Below, one piece after another: positions 50,673 to 58,283 of a stretch of 64,000 bases of DNA (the first letter of the stretch is position 1; each line of letters opens with the position of its first letter). The notes under the pieces are model-generated. The model did no database searches, was not told where the DNA came from, and saw only the letters and a program-made list of their open reading frames with translations. The translations under genes were made by a program, and so were the position numbers. This stretch comes from Firm-04 sp045642925 (GTDB lineage Bacteria > Bacillota > Clostridia > Oscillospirales > Ruminococcaceae). The DNA is taken from NCBI GenBank assembly GCA_045642925.1, contig JAZUJW010000048.1, forward strand, positions 124,001 through 188,000, read 5' to 3'.

Positions 50673-51548
50673 ATGACTGAATATATAATTGCGGCGGCAT
50701 CTACTGCGGATTTGCCGCATACCTTTTATGAAGCACATAGTGTGCCGTGCATCCGTTATACCTACGCGATCGGTATGGATGTCTATGAAGATGACTGCCG
50801 TGAGGACAGCCGTCAGAAAGCATATGAACAAATGCGGCAGGGCGTGGTCTATTCCACTTCCATGATCAATGCCGCCACATATTACCAGTTCTTCCATAAA
50901 CTCATGGAAACAGGCAAAAACGTCATTTTCCTTGATATGTCCAAGGAGATGTCCAGTTCTCACAACGCCGCAGATGAAGCTGCTGATGAGATTCGCAAGG
51001 AATTCACCGACCAGACGCGTTATTTGATGGATACCCGCAGTATTTCGGGCGGTCTGGGCATTCTGGTGTCAGAGATGGTGCGCCGTCATGAGGAAGGAAT
51101 GTCCTTTGAGGATGTCATTGCGTGGGGCGAATCGCATAAGCTTAAAATCATGCACCGCTTCACGGTCGATGACCTGCACTACCTCAAACGCGGCGGCAGA
51201 GTGTCCAATGCTTCTGCGATGGTCGGTTCGATGCTTGCCATCAAGCCCGTGTTGTATGTTCCTGATGACGGAAAGCTGACGGTCGGTTCAAAGGTGCGCG
51301 GCAGAAAAGCCGCACTCAATGCCATCATGGACGGTATTACCCGCGACATGATCGAACCGGAGGGGCAGGTCGTACATATCAATCACGCAGACTGCATGGA
51401 CGATGCACTCTGGCTGAAAGCGCAGATCCTCGAAAAATATCCCACCATCGGCGGTGTGGAGATCTCCAATCTGGGCGTTATCATTGGTTCGCACTGCGGC
51501 CCCGGTCTGCTGACGGTCTTTTACTTTGGCGACCAGCGCAAAGCATAA
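50673..51548 (+). CDS. DegV-family fatty-acid-binding protein
   Basis: A 291-residue DegV-fold protein. Family members bind one fatty acid between two domains and, as FakB subunits, present it to the FakA kinase. Visible motifs are the N-terminal ASTADLP (usually DSTxDLP), YSTSMINAATY, DTRSISGGLGILV, and the C-terminal GVIIGSHCGPGLLTVFYFG. The second domain has FTVDDLHYLKRGGRVSNASA. Own consensus promoter and terminator. The FakA kinase is not in the window. Confidence 0.92.
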   Translation: MTEYIIAAASTADLPHTFYEAHSVPCIRYTYAIGMDVYEDDCREDSRQKAYEQMRQGVVYSTSMINAATYYQFFHKLMETGKNVIFLDMSKEMSSSHNAADEAADEIRKEFTDQTRYLMDTRSISGGLGILVSEMVRRHEEGMSFEDVIAWGESHKLKIMHRFTVDDLHYLKRGGRVSNASAMVGSMLAIKPVLYVPDDGKLTVGSKVRGRKAALNAIMDGITRDMIEPEGQVVHINHADCMDDALWLKAQILEKYPTIGGVEISNLGVIIGSHCGPGLLTVFYFGDQRKA

Positions 51549-51561
51549 TTTTTTACGAAAC

Positions 51562-51604
51562 AAAAGCCGATATGCACAAGGATTTCCGTGCATATCGGCT
51601 TTTT
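51562..51604 (+). terminator. Bidirectional terminator after the degV-family gene
   Basis: Sixteen-bp stem AAAAGCCGATATGCAC / GTGCATATCGGCTTTT followed by T. It separates convergent genes. Confidence 0.92.
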
Positions 51605-51609
51605 CGTAT

Positions 51610-52056
51610 TCATTGGAATAGATAATAGGCAGGAACGCTCGCAAATACGATGCAAAACAGCCCGTTCAGAAGGATTTCCCGCTGTCCTGCCGTGAACCAG
51701 TTCGGATGAAGCGGGTCATACCAGATCGGGACAGTCGAGCCTTTTTTGAGGGCGCGGCGCGTCAGCAGGTCGCAGGAACCTTTATGAACCACGCCGTCCG
51801 CAGACGTGTAGCGCAGATGCGCAATTCGTGATTCATACGAAAGAAATCCTGTTGCGGGCAAGCCGCGGTTGCGCAGTATCATGCAGAATATCGTCTTGCC
51901 AAGGCAAAGCAGGAATGGTATCGACAAAATGAAGGTTGCAGCTGCCTTTGGGGAAATCATGCCCTTCGAAGAAAGCAGTGCCGCCAAAAACACTGCCGCG
52001 AGAATGCCAAGCGCCCACATCAGCAGTTTGATGGCAATGTGAAATAATTCTTTCAT
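51610..52056 (-). CDS. DUF3592-like membrane protein
   Basis: A 148-residue protein with two N-terminal membrane helices (about 8-30, 38-60), a short beta domain typical of DUF3592 (ATGFLSYESRIAHLRYTSADG, then STVPIWYDPLHPNW), and a last helix at about 128-146. The function is unknown. Its start overlaps the Nudix gene stop (ATGA), so translation is coupled. Confidence 0.72.
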   Translation of the reverse strand: MKELFHIAIKLLMWALGILAAVFLAALLSSKGMISPKAAATFILSIPFLLCLGKTIFCMILRNRGLPATGFLSYESRIAHLRYTSADGVVHKGSCDLLTRRALKKGSTVPIWYDPLHPNWFTAGQREILLNGLFCIVFASVPAYYLFQ

Positions 52057-52556
52057 ACGCCGCAGTCCGTTTCTCCGATGACCGCGCCGACCAGCTTTTG
52101 AATGATGCTGCCTTCCCGTACCGTGTGGAATGCTTCCTGTGGGGAAAACCACTTTGCTTCTGCGACTTCGCCCGAACAATGCAGTGCCGCTTTCTGGACT
52201 TTCGCACAGAAACAAAGCATTAACTGGTCTTTTGCGGGATGCCATGCGCTCAGGACATACGATACTGCTTCGGGTTCAATGCCGATTTCCTCCAGCACTT
52301 CACGTTTTGCAGCATCTTCTGCGGTTTCACCGCATTTCATGTATCCTGCCACACCGACATAGCGCGTGACATCGCCATAACTCTGCCGAATCAGCGCAAT
52401 TTCACCCAGTTCATTCTGCACCACAGAAAGTACACAGGTGCTAAAATAATCGAACAGCGGGCGCTGACATTTTTCGCAGTATGGCATCTGTCCTTCATCC
52501 CCGATTTCCCGCAGCACTGCTTTCGTGCCGCATTCGGGGCAAAATGTAAACTTCAT
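52053..52556 (-). CDS. Nudix hydrolase with N-terminal zinc ribbon
   Basis: A 167-residue protein. A zinc ribbon (CPEC at 6-9, CEKC at 27-30) precedes the Nudix fold, whose box GYMKCGETAEDAAKREVLEEIGIE (about 71-94) has all the metal-binding acids. The ribbon-Nudix layout recalls NudC/NADH pyrophosphatase, but the protein is shorter and the SQPWPFPxS motif is missing, so NADH specificity is unproven. It follows the ParA-like gene by 13 bases. Confidence 0.88.
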   Translation of the reverse strand: MKFTFCPECGTKAVLREIGDEGQMPYCEKCQRPLFDYFSTCVLSVVQNELGEIALIRQSYGDVTRYVGVAGYMKCGETAEDAAKREVLEEIGIEPEAVSYVLSAWHPAKDQLMLCFCAKVQKAALHCSGEVAEAKWFSPQEAFHTVREGSIIQKLVGAVIGETDCGV

Positions 52557-52569
52557 GCGTTGTCCTCCG

Positions 52570-53259
52570 TCATTCTGCTTTATTCCAAGGCAGTTTCACC
52601 ATTACGGGAATCTGCGTGAGGGCTGCAGGCGCATTTTCAGGCATGGGTACGGTTTCGGGAATCGTGGTGCAGAGAATGGGCAGGTGCATCCGTTCAGAAA
52701 GTTCCGTGCAGAGTGGGAGGCTTTCCAGAATCATTTCCGCATTTGTTTCCAAGCCGAGATTCGTGTTATTGACAATGCCTGTCAGCTTCATGCGGCTTGC
52801 ACGTTCGATGCCTTCCAGATACCGCTGTGCTTCCTCTGCGGTGCGTGTCAGGTATCGGCGGAATGAAACTACCGCAATCATGTCCATTTCATTGGTTTCG
52901 GCATAGCTGTTCAGGACATGGGAATAGCGTCCCAGCGCCACTGCACCGTCATCATCGCCGCCGACATCAATGATAATATAGCCTTCTGATGCCGCAAGTC
53001 CGCCAAGGTCAAACTGCACGCTCGGAATATCCACGTTGGTATTGGCATAATCGGGCGCACGCAGTGTAATGCCGTGGGCTGCAAACTCCTCTTTGAAGTC
53101 TGCGGTGCGGAAATAAGGGTTGACCAAGTCAAAGTCCACGACCGTCACGGGCTGACCTGTTTTTGCAAGTTCCAGTGCAAGTGCGGCAGAAAAATTCGTC
53201 TTGCCGCTGCCATAGTGACCGGTCACAACAGTAATTTTCTTTGGAGTATACAAAGCCAT
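52570..53259 (-). CDS. ParA/MinD-type P-loop ATPase
   Basis: A 229-residue SIMIBI-class ATPase. The Walker A is GHYGSGKTNFS (14-24), lacking the second signature lysine of true MinD/ParA (KGGxGKT), followed by VVDFDLVNPYFRT and the Walker B-like IIIDVGGDDDGA. Similar proteins in clostridia are often found next to 2-oxoacid:ferredoxin oxidoreductases, which are not here. First gene of a three-gene unit with the Nudix and DUF3592 genes; promoter at 53291-53319. Cellular role unknown. Confidence 0.82.
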   Translation of the reverse strand: MALYTPKKITVVTGHYGSGKTNFSAALALELAKTGQPVTVVDFDLVNPYFRTADFKEEFAAHGITLRAPDYANTNVDIPSVQFDLGGLAASEGYIIIDVGGDDDGAVALGRYSHVLNSYAETNEMDMIAVVSFRRYLTRTAEEAQRYLEGIERASRMKLTGIVNNTNLGLETNAEMILESLPLCTELSERMHLPILCTTIPETVPMPENAPAALTQIPVMVKLPWNKAE

Positions 53260-53290
53260 CGCATCCTTTTTTCAGAATCAGTACTTGTTT

Positions 53291-53319
53291 ATTATACCAC
53301 AGTGCTGCTAAAAAAGCAA
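53291..53319 (-). promoter_or_regulatory. Promoter of the ATPase/Nudix/DUF3592 unit
   Basis: TTGCTT (53314-53319), 17-bp spacer, perfect TATAAT (53291-53296) on the minus strand. Confidence 0.8.
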
Positions 53320-53332
53320 GCAAAAATGAGAA

Positions 53333-53364
53333 ATTCCCCTCCTATCTTACGATAAAAGGGGAAT
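53333..53364 (-). terminator. Terminator of the SRP/S16 operon
   Basis: Stem ATTCCCCT / AGGGGAAT-type (8 pairs, 53333-53364), followed on the minus strand by TTCTCATTTTTGC. Confidence 0.75.
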
Positions 53365-53396
53365 ACCGCAACGTATTCGCAACAGAATTGCAAGGC

Positions 53397-53630
53397 TTAG
53401 TCGATTTCGACAATAACCTTCTGATTTTCACGAGCTGCGCCTGCGCGCATCAAAGTACGAATCGCTTTCGCAATGCGTCCCTGCTTGCCGATGACACGTC
53501 CCATGTCGTCCGAAGCAACATTCAGGTGCAGAACGATCACGCCGTCTTCGTTCGGCTCGTCTTCCGTGATGCTGATTGCATTTTTATCTGCAACCAGACC
53601 TTCTACGATTGCATACAACAGTTCCTTCAT
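53397..53630 (-). CDS. khpA: KH-domain RNA-binding protein
   Basis: A 77-residue single KH-domain protein (YlqC/KhpA). The GxxG loop is GKQGR in DDMGRVIGKQGRIAKAIRTL. In other Firmicutes it pairs with KhpB to bind RNA and affects cell division and wall synthesis. It lies 52 bases after rpsP, as in the standard cluster, with a GGGAG site. The usual followers rimM, trmD and rplS are missing; the operon ends here. Confidence 0.94.
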   Translation of the reverse strand: MKELLYAIVEGLVADKNAISITEDEPNEDGVIVLHLNVASDDMGRVIGKQGRIAKAIRTLMRAGAARENQKVIVEID

Positions 53631-53682
53631 AGTGGTTCTCCCAAAAAGTTTGTCGATACGTTCGCTGCAAGTACCGATGCAA

Positions 53683-53925
53683 TTAGAGCATACCCTGCTT
53701 TTTCAGGATGCCTCTGACGGTATCCGTAGGCTGAGCGCCGTTTGCAAGCCAAGTCTTTGCCTTCTCTGCGTCAATCTTCACCACGTTCGGCTCCTTGGTC
53801 GGATCGTAGTAACCGATCTCCTCGATGAAGCGACCATCTCTGGGGTATCTGCCGTCAGCAACAACGATACGATAGAACGGAGCTTTCTTTGCGCCCATTC
53901 TTCTCAGACGAATCTTTACTGCCAT
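53683..53925 (-). CDS. rpsP: Ribosomal protein bS16
   Basis: The 80-residue S16 of the small subunit, complete, with MAVKIRLRRMGAKKAPFYRI at the start and the PNVVKIDAEKAKTWLANGAQ region. GGAGG site. It precedes khpA in the usual order but is separated from ffh by three small membrane-protein genes. Confidence 0.99.
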   Translation of the reverse strand: MAVKIRLRRMGAKKAPFYRIVVADGRYPRDGRFIEEIGYYDPTKEPNVVKIDAEKAKTWLANGAQPTDTVRGILKKQGML

Positions 53926-54001
53926 TGTGTTTTCACCTCCACAAAAAATTCATGTAAATATTTCACGCAATTACTTGCGATGAAAGCAATCGTTCATGCG
54001 G

Positions 54002-54208
54002 TCAATCTCCATAGATCAGGAGCATCAGCCCGCAGATCAAAACCAATACACCAGAGATAACGGACAGGATTCTTGTAGCTTTTCTGCCAATCATTGAATC
54101 CCAAGTGCGTGCTTTTCCATGCTCAAAAAAGAAGTCCCAGTTTGCCAGACCGGCATAGATGGAGATTCCGGCACAGATAAAGAATAAAATAGCGAATAAT
54201 GTCTTCAT
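54002..54208 (-). CDS. Imm17-like two-helix membrane protein
   Basis: The 68-residue protein has two membrane helices (about 2-22, 44-66) around the loop ANWDFFFEHGKARTWDSMIG and then RKATRILSVISG. That loop matches my recollection of Imm17-type proteins (NWDFFF..KAR...GR...RI); the assignment is moderate. Such proteins are called immunity proteins from toxin loci, but no toxin gene is here. Last of three small genes inserted in the ffh-rpsP interval; it uses a GGAGG-like site (CCGGAGGCGAAAA). Confidence 0.65.
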   Translation of the reverse strand: MKTLFAILFFICAGISIYAGLANWDFFFEHGKARTWDSMIGRKATRILSVISGVLVLICGLMLLIYGD

Positions 54209-54223
54209 TTTTCGCCTCCGGTG

Positions 54224-54487
54224 TTACGAAAGTCCTGTAAGCAGCGACTTGACAGCCAAAAACGCGCCGCCGCCCATAAATGCAAGTCCGATGATGCAAA
54301 GTGAAACGCGGACACCGGTTTCTCCCATGATGTCGAATGCATTTTGTGGGACTGCTTTTTCATAGAATTTTCCGCTTCCTTTGATGCCGGCAATCAAATA
54401 CGGCAGACCGAAAAAGAACAAAACTGCACCAATGCCTGCACGGACAAACGAAAAAATCTGCACACTGGAAACTGCTTCTGTGTTCAT
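54224..54487 (-). CDS. Small two-helix membrane protein
   Basis: An 87-residue protein with two hydrophobic segments (about 10-32 and 57-80) and a short loop. The start follows AAAGGA by eight bases; an ATG three codons earlier lies on the ribosome site. No family recognised. Fifteen bases separate it from the Imm17-like gene. Confidence 0.65.
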   Translation of the reverse strand: MNTEAVSSVQIFSFVRAGIGAVLFFFGLPYLIAGIKGSGKFYEKAVPQNAFDIMGETGVRVSLCIIGLAFMGGGAFLAVKSLLTGLS

Positions 54488-54511
54488 ACTGAACATCCTT
54501 TCTCATCGGAA

Positions 54512-54757
54512 TTATGGCTGCGGCACAAATAAAATGCCATGAATCAGCCATCCCGCCGCACATAACAGCGCGATTCCTACAATCACGCGAAGACATCTCA
54601 TTCCCGCCAGACCAAGTTTCTCCACTTGCCAGCGAACTCGTTCATCCTGCATGATTTTTCCTTTTTTCTGGAAGGCACTGACGAGCACCAGAATGCCGCT
54701 GACCAGCAGCAAAATGGAAATCAATGTACCTTCCAATAACTGTAACGAAAAATGCAT
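54512..54757 (-). CDS. Small two-helix membrane protein after ffh
   Basis: An 81-residue protein with membrane helices at about 7-28 and 53-75 and a charged loop (QKKGKIMQDERVRWQVEK). Its ATG lies one base after the ffh stop and lacks a clear ribosome site, so it probably depends on ribosomes ending ffh. The layout of two helices with a basic loop resembles its two neighbours, though sequence similarity is weak. Confidence 0.62.
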   Translation of the reverse strand: MHFSLQLLEGTLISILLLVSGILVLVSAFQKKGKIMQDERVRWQVEKLGLAGMRCLRVIVGIALLCAAGWLIHGILFVPQP

Positions 54758-54758
54758 T

Positions 54759-56135
54759 TTAAATCTTCGGGAAATTCTTCATATCCTTCATCATGGAAGG
54801 ATCCATTTTCGGCATTCTCATTTTGCGTTTGCCGAACAATCCTTTGCCGCCCTTGCCCATTTTCTTCATGATCTGCTGCATCTGGTCAAACTGCTTGAGC
54901 AAGCGGTTGACATCCTCCACGGCATTGCCGCTGCCTTTTGCGATACGGCGCTTGCGGGAAGGATTGATGATGCTGGGCTTGGCACGTTCTGCGGGTGTCA
55001 TGGAAGTAATCAGTGCTTCCACCTTTTTGAACGCATTTTCGTCAATATCAATCTGGTCGATTTTTTCGCTGACACCGGGCAGAAGCGAAAGCAGTTTCTT
55101 CATATCGCCCATTTTCTGGATCTGACGAAGCTGTTCCAGCAAATCATCCATATCGAATTTGTTCGATTGGAGTTTCTGCGTGAGTTTTTCTGCTTCCTGC
55201 TTGGAATAGACATCCTCCGCCTTTTCAATGAGGGAAAGGACATCGCCCATGCCGAGAATGCGGGAAGCCATACGGTCGGGGTGGAATTGTTCGAATTCAT
55301 CGAGTTTTTCACCCATACCGACAAATTTGATCGGCTTACCCGTGACAGAGAGAACGGAAAGTGCCGCACCGCCTCTGGTATCGGAGTCAAGCTTCGACAT
55401 CAAAATGCTGTGGATGCCGAGTGCCTCATCAAAGGATTTTGCCACATTGACAGCATCCTGACCGGTCATGGCATCGACAACCAGCATAATTTCATTCGGA
55501 TTGGTTTCCGCTTTGATTTGTTTCAGTTCTTCCATGAGTTTTTCGTCGATATGCAGACGGCCTGCCGTATCGAGAATGACGACATCATGGTTATGGTCTT
55601 GTGCGAAGCGCACACCTTTGCGGGCGATTTCCACAGGGTCACTCTGTCCCATTTCAAAGACCTTGACACCTGCTTTTTCGCCGACGATCAGCAATTGGTC
55701 GATTGCGGCAGGACGGTAAACGTCGCAGGCGACCAGCAGAGGATGAAAGCCGTCTTTTTTCAGATACTTCGCAAGTTTTGCAGCGTGTGTGGTTTTACCG
55801 GAACCTTGCAGACCGCAGAACATGATGACAGTTGGCGGCTTGGATGCCATATTGAGGCGGGCATCGTTATTACCCATCAGGGCAACCAACTCGTCATTAA
55901 CGATTTTGACGACCTGCTGTGCAGGAGTCAGACTTGCAAGCACATCTTCACCAATGGCACGGGCAGATACTTTGCCGACAAAGTCCTTTACGACTTTGTA
56001 GCTGACATCTGCTTCCAGAAGCGCAAGACGAACCTCCCGCATGGCTTCATTGACATCAGCTTCGGTGAGTTTTCCGCGTGCTTTCAGCTTTTTGAATACC
56101 TGACCTAATTTATCGGATAAACTTTCAAATGCCAT
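54759..56135 (-). CDS. ffh: Signal recognition particle protein
   Basis: The 458-residue SRP54 homologue that binds signal peptides on nascent chains and the SRP RNA. It has an N domain, a G domain with GLQGSGKTTH (about 105-114; Ser replaces the usual Ala), DTAGRLHID, SKLDSDTRGGAAL and KFVGMGEK, and a Met-rich M domain that ends in MRMPKMDPSMMKDMKNF. The start is MAFESLSD, after GGGAAG. It follows ylxM by 35 bases. No SRP RNA gene is visible in the window. Confidence 0.98.
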   Translation of the reverse strand: MAFESLSDKLGQVFKKLKARGKLTEADVNEAMREVRLALLEADVSYKVVKDFVGKVSARAIGEDVLASLTPAQQVVKIVNDELVALMGNNDARLNMASKPPTVIMFCGLQGSGKTTHAAKLAKYLKKDGFHPLLVACDVYRPAAIDQLLIVGEKAGVKVFEMGQSDPVEIARKGVRFAQDHNHDVVILDTAGRLHIDEKLMEELKQIKAETNPNEIMLVVDAMTGQDAVNVAKSFDEALGIHSILMSKLDSDTRGGAALSVLSVTGKPIKFVGMGEKLDEFEQFHPDRMASRILGMGDVLSLIEKAEDVYSKQEAEKLTQKLQSNKFDMDDLLEQLRQIQKMGDMKKLLSLLPGVSEKIDQIDIDENAFKKVEALITSMTPAERAKPSIINPSRKRRIAKGSGNAVEDVNRLLKQFDQMQQIMKKMGKGGKGLFGKRKMRMPKMDPSMMKDMKNFPKI

Positions 56136-56170
56136 ACGGTTCACTTCCCATTCTTCATTATAATAATGTA

Positions 56171-56500
56171 TTACAGCAGTGCGATGCCTTTTTTCGCAGC
56201 TTCGGCGATTTTTGCGCCGTCACAGGAATCGGGGCTGCTGCTGAGCGATTCAATTTCTTCAAATAAGGCACGGCAGGTTTTCAGTCTTGCTGCAATGCCC
56301 ATTTGTTCCTCAAAGGTCAGAAGCTGCCGTTCTCCGCGGCGGATGCTGTCATGCACCGCCTGACGGGAAATGCCTCTCGGTTCGGCAAGTTCTGCGAGGG
56401 ACAAGTCCTCGTTGTAGTAGCCGTCCAGCAAATCACGCTGACGCTCGGTGAGCAAGCCGCCGTAGCAGTCCAGCAGCAACACAAAATCCAGGTTTTTCAT
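56171..56500 (-). CDS. ylxM: YlxM/p13-like helix-turn-helix protein
   Basis: The 109-residue UPF0122 protein has a sigma-region-4-like helix-turn-helix (YYNEDLSLAELAEPRGISRQAVHDSIRRG) in the middle. In Firmicutes it is always just ahead of ffh and in streptococci the protein binds SRP components. AAAGGCGG site; it is the first gene of the operon, with a perfect promoter. Confidence 0.93.
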   Translation of the reverse strand: MKNLDFVLLLDCYGGLLTERQRDLLDGYYNEDLSLAELAEPRGISRQAVHDSIRRGERQLLTFEEQMGIAARLKTCRALFEEIESLSSSPDSCDGAKIAEAAKKGIALL

Positions 56501-56554
56501 AGGATTGCCGCCTTTCTTTGCTGTCATGGTCAAAGCCTTTACAGGAACAACCTT

Positions 56555-56583
56555 ATTATACCAAATTCTGCACGGGTTGTCAA
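56555..56583 (-). promoter_or_regulatory. Consensus promoter of the ylxM-ffh-rpsP-khpA operon
   Basis: Perfect TTGACA (56578-56583), 17-bp spacer, perfect TATAAT (56555-56560) on the minus strand. Confidence 0.92.
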
Positions 56584-56690
56584 GCACTGCAAAAAACTTT
56601 CTGTTTTGTACAAAAAGGCGGACGTTTTCTTTTGCCAAATATGGAATTCGCCCTCTGCCGCAGAAAAACGACAAAGGACGAACCATTCAA

Positions 56691-57251
56691 TTACAGGATA
56701 GAGCCACAGAATTCACAATAGCTGCCTTCTCCGATGTTTTCCATGCCACAGTTTGCGCAGACACGCGGCGCATTCATGCGGATTCCCGCAGGCTGCTGCG
56801 GAGGCTGCGGGACATTCGCAGGCTGACCGCCCAAGGCTGCCATCTGCCGTTCAAACTGCTGATCCATGCGGGCGCGTTCCTGCTGGAGCATTTGCTGACG
56901 CAGCTGGATCTGACGCTGCTGCTGAAGCTGCATTTGCCGCTGCTGTTCCAGACGAAGCTGTTCTTCCTGCATACGAAGCTGTTCCTGCTGCATTTTCAGA
57001 TTTTCGCGTTGCTGCTGTAATAATGCACCGGAAGAAGCGCCGGTTGCCGCACCGTTCAGCAGAGAGCCAAGCAATGTGCCGCCGCGCTGATAGCGAGGTT
57101 TATCTGTCGGAGGCAGCGGTGTGGGGCGATAGGAACGCAGAGGCGTTGGTGAGGAAAAAGATGGATTTGCGGAGTTTCGATTCGGGTCAGGGTATATTCC
57201 GTTCGGTTTGTTGCCATTGCCGTTTCCGTCAAAGCCGCCATAAACAGACAT
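56691..57251 (-). CDS. Gln-rich coiled-coil protein with C-terminal zinc ribbon
   Basis: A 186-residue protein: a Gly/Asn/Pro-rich N-terminus, a short glycine-rich hydrophobic hairpin (GTLLGSLLNGAATGASSGALL, 58-78), a Gln-rich helix of about 70 residues (type MQQEQLRMQEEQLRLEQQRQ) likely to form a coiled coil, and a zinc ribbon at the end (CANCG, then CEFCG). The start is the ATG nine bases after AAAGGA. Monocistronic, promoter at 57293-57321. I know no function; similar ribbon-plus-coil proteins are scaffold-like. Confidence 0.75.
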   Translation of the reverse strand: MSVYGGFDGNGNGNKPNGIYPDPNRNSANPSFSSPTPLRSYRPTPLPPTDKPRYQRGGTLLGSLLNGAATGASSGALLQQQRENLKMQQEQLRMQEEQLRLEQQRQMQLQQQRQIQLRQQMLQQERARMDQQFERQMAALGGQPANVPQPPQQPAGIRMNAPRVCANCGMENIGEGSYCEFCGSIL

Positions 57252-57292
57252 CACAATCATCCTTTCTGAAAAATTTTAATTGGTTTGGCATT

Positions 57293-57321
57293 ATTATACC
57301 ACAACTACGAATAAAAATCAA
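57293..57321 (-). promoter_or_regulatory. Promoter of the Gln-rich zinc-ribbon gene
   Basis: TTGATT (57316-57321), 17-bp spacer, perfect TATAAT (57293-57298) on the minus strand. Confidence 0.78.
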
Positions 57322-57381
57322 GTGTTTGTATAAAAAAATCACAGCCTTTCAAGTGCCCTGCAACAAAATTTTCACAGCATA

Positions 57382-57410
57382 TTGCATTATGTACCTGTTT
57401 ATGCTATAAT
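57382..57410 (+). promoter_or_regulatory. Promoter of proBA
   Basis: TTGCAT (57382-57387), 17-bp spacer, perfect TATAAT (57405-57410). It lies back to back with the divergent promoter at 57293-57321. I see no proline T-box in the 35-base leader. Confidence 0.8.
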
Positions 57411-57449
57411 GGTCATGTACTTTAGCCAACAAAAAGGAGCATCCTTGCA

Positions 57450-58271
57450 TTGAATATCAATCATGAAAATATGAAAAAACTCTCTGAATGCAAACGTGTC
57501 GTCATCAAACTCGGCACTTCGACACTGACGCATTCCACAGGGCGTATGAATCTGCGCCGCTTCCATAATCTTGTCCGTGTGATGGCTGACCTGCACAATG
57601 CAGGCAAGGAACTGATTCTGGTGTCTTCTGGCGCAGTCGGTCTTGGCATTGGCAAACTCGGACTCAGCGGACGACCTACCGCTACACCTGAAAAGCAAGC
57701 TTGTGCTGCTGTCGGACAGTGCGAACTGATGTACCTTTATGACCGTCAGTTTGCAAATTACAGCGTCACGGTCGCACAGGTGCTTCTGACGAAAGCCGTT
57801 CTGAATACGGATGGCGGTGCAAATGCAGGCAACTGCATCGAACAGCTTTTGCGCATTGGTGTTGTCCCGATCGTCAACGAAAACGATACCGTTGCTATTG
57901 ACGAACTGGAACTCGAAATTGGCGAAAACGATTCGCTTGCCGCAATTGTCGCAGGATTGAGCAAAGCAGATTTGCTGATCCTCATGAGCGACATTGATGG
58001 TCTGTATTCCGCAGATCCGCATAAGGATTCAGAGGCAGAACTGATTCCTGTTGTCGATCAGATTGATGAATCAATTGAAAAAATCGCAGGCGGCGCAGGT
58101 ACGCCCAATGCACGCGGCGGCATGGCAACAAAAATTGCAGCCGCAAGAATGGCAGTCGAACACGGTATCGACATGGTCATCATGAACGGCGAACGCCCCG
58201 AAAATCTTTATGATTTGTTCGAAGATAAGTCCGTTGGTACGCGCTTTTTGGCGCAGAATTCCGCAAAATAA
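57450..58271 (+). CDS. proB: Glutamate 5-kinase (short form)
   Basis: Phosphorylates glutamate, the first step of proline synthesis. The 273-residue protein has the amino-acid-kinase fold with VVIKLGTSTLT, LVSSGAVGLG, VPIVNENDTVA, LSDIDGLYSADPH and GGMATKIAAARMA. The C-terminal PUA domain of the E. coli enzyme (about 100 residues) is absent, as in several Firmicutes. The start is a TTG ten bases after AAGGAG, with a later in-frame ATG at residue 8 as a weaker choice. Twelve bases separate it from proA. Confidence 0.96.
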   Translation: MNINHENMKKLSECKRVVIKLGTSTLTHSTGRMNLRRFHNLVRVMADLHNAGKELILVSSGAVGLGIGKLGLSGRPTATPEKQACAAVGQCELMYLYDRQFANYSVTVAQVLLTKAVLNTDGGANAGNCIEQLLRIGVVPIVNENDTVAIDELELEIGENDSLAAIVAGLSKADLLILMSDIDGLYSADPHKDSEAELIPVVDQIDESIEKIAGGAGTPNARGGMATKIAAARMAVEHGIDMVIMNGERPENLYDLFEDKSVGTRFLAQNSAK

Positions 58272-58283
58272 AAGGAGGTTCAT

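Noticed and set aside
48022..51548. Toxin-antitoxin or defence island around the 294-residue protein
   Set aside because: The neighbours are a chaperone, a membrane protein and DegV; no toxin, nuclease or helicase partner is present.
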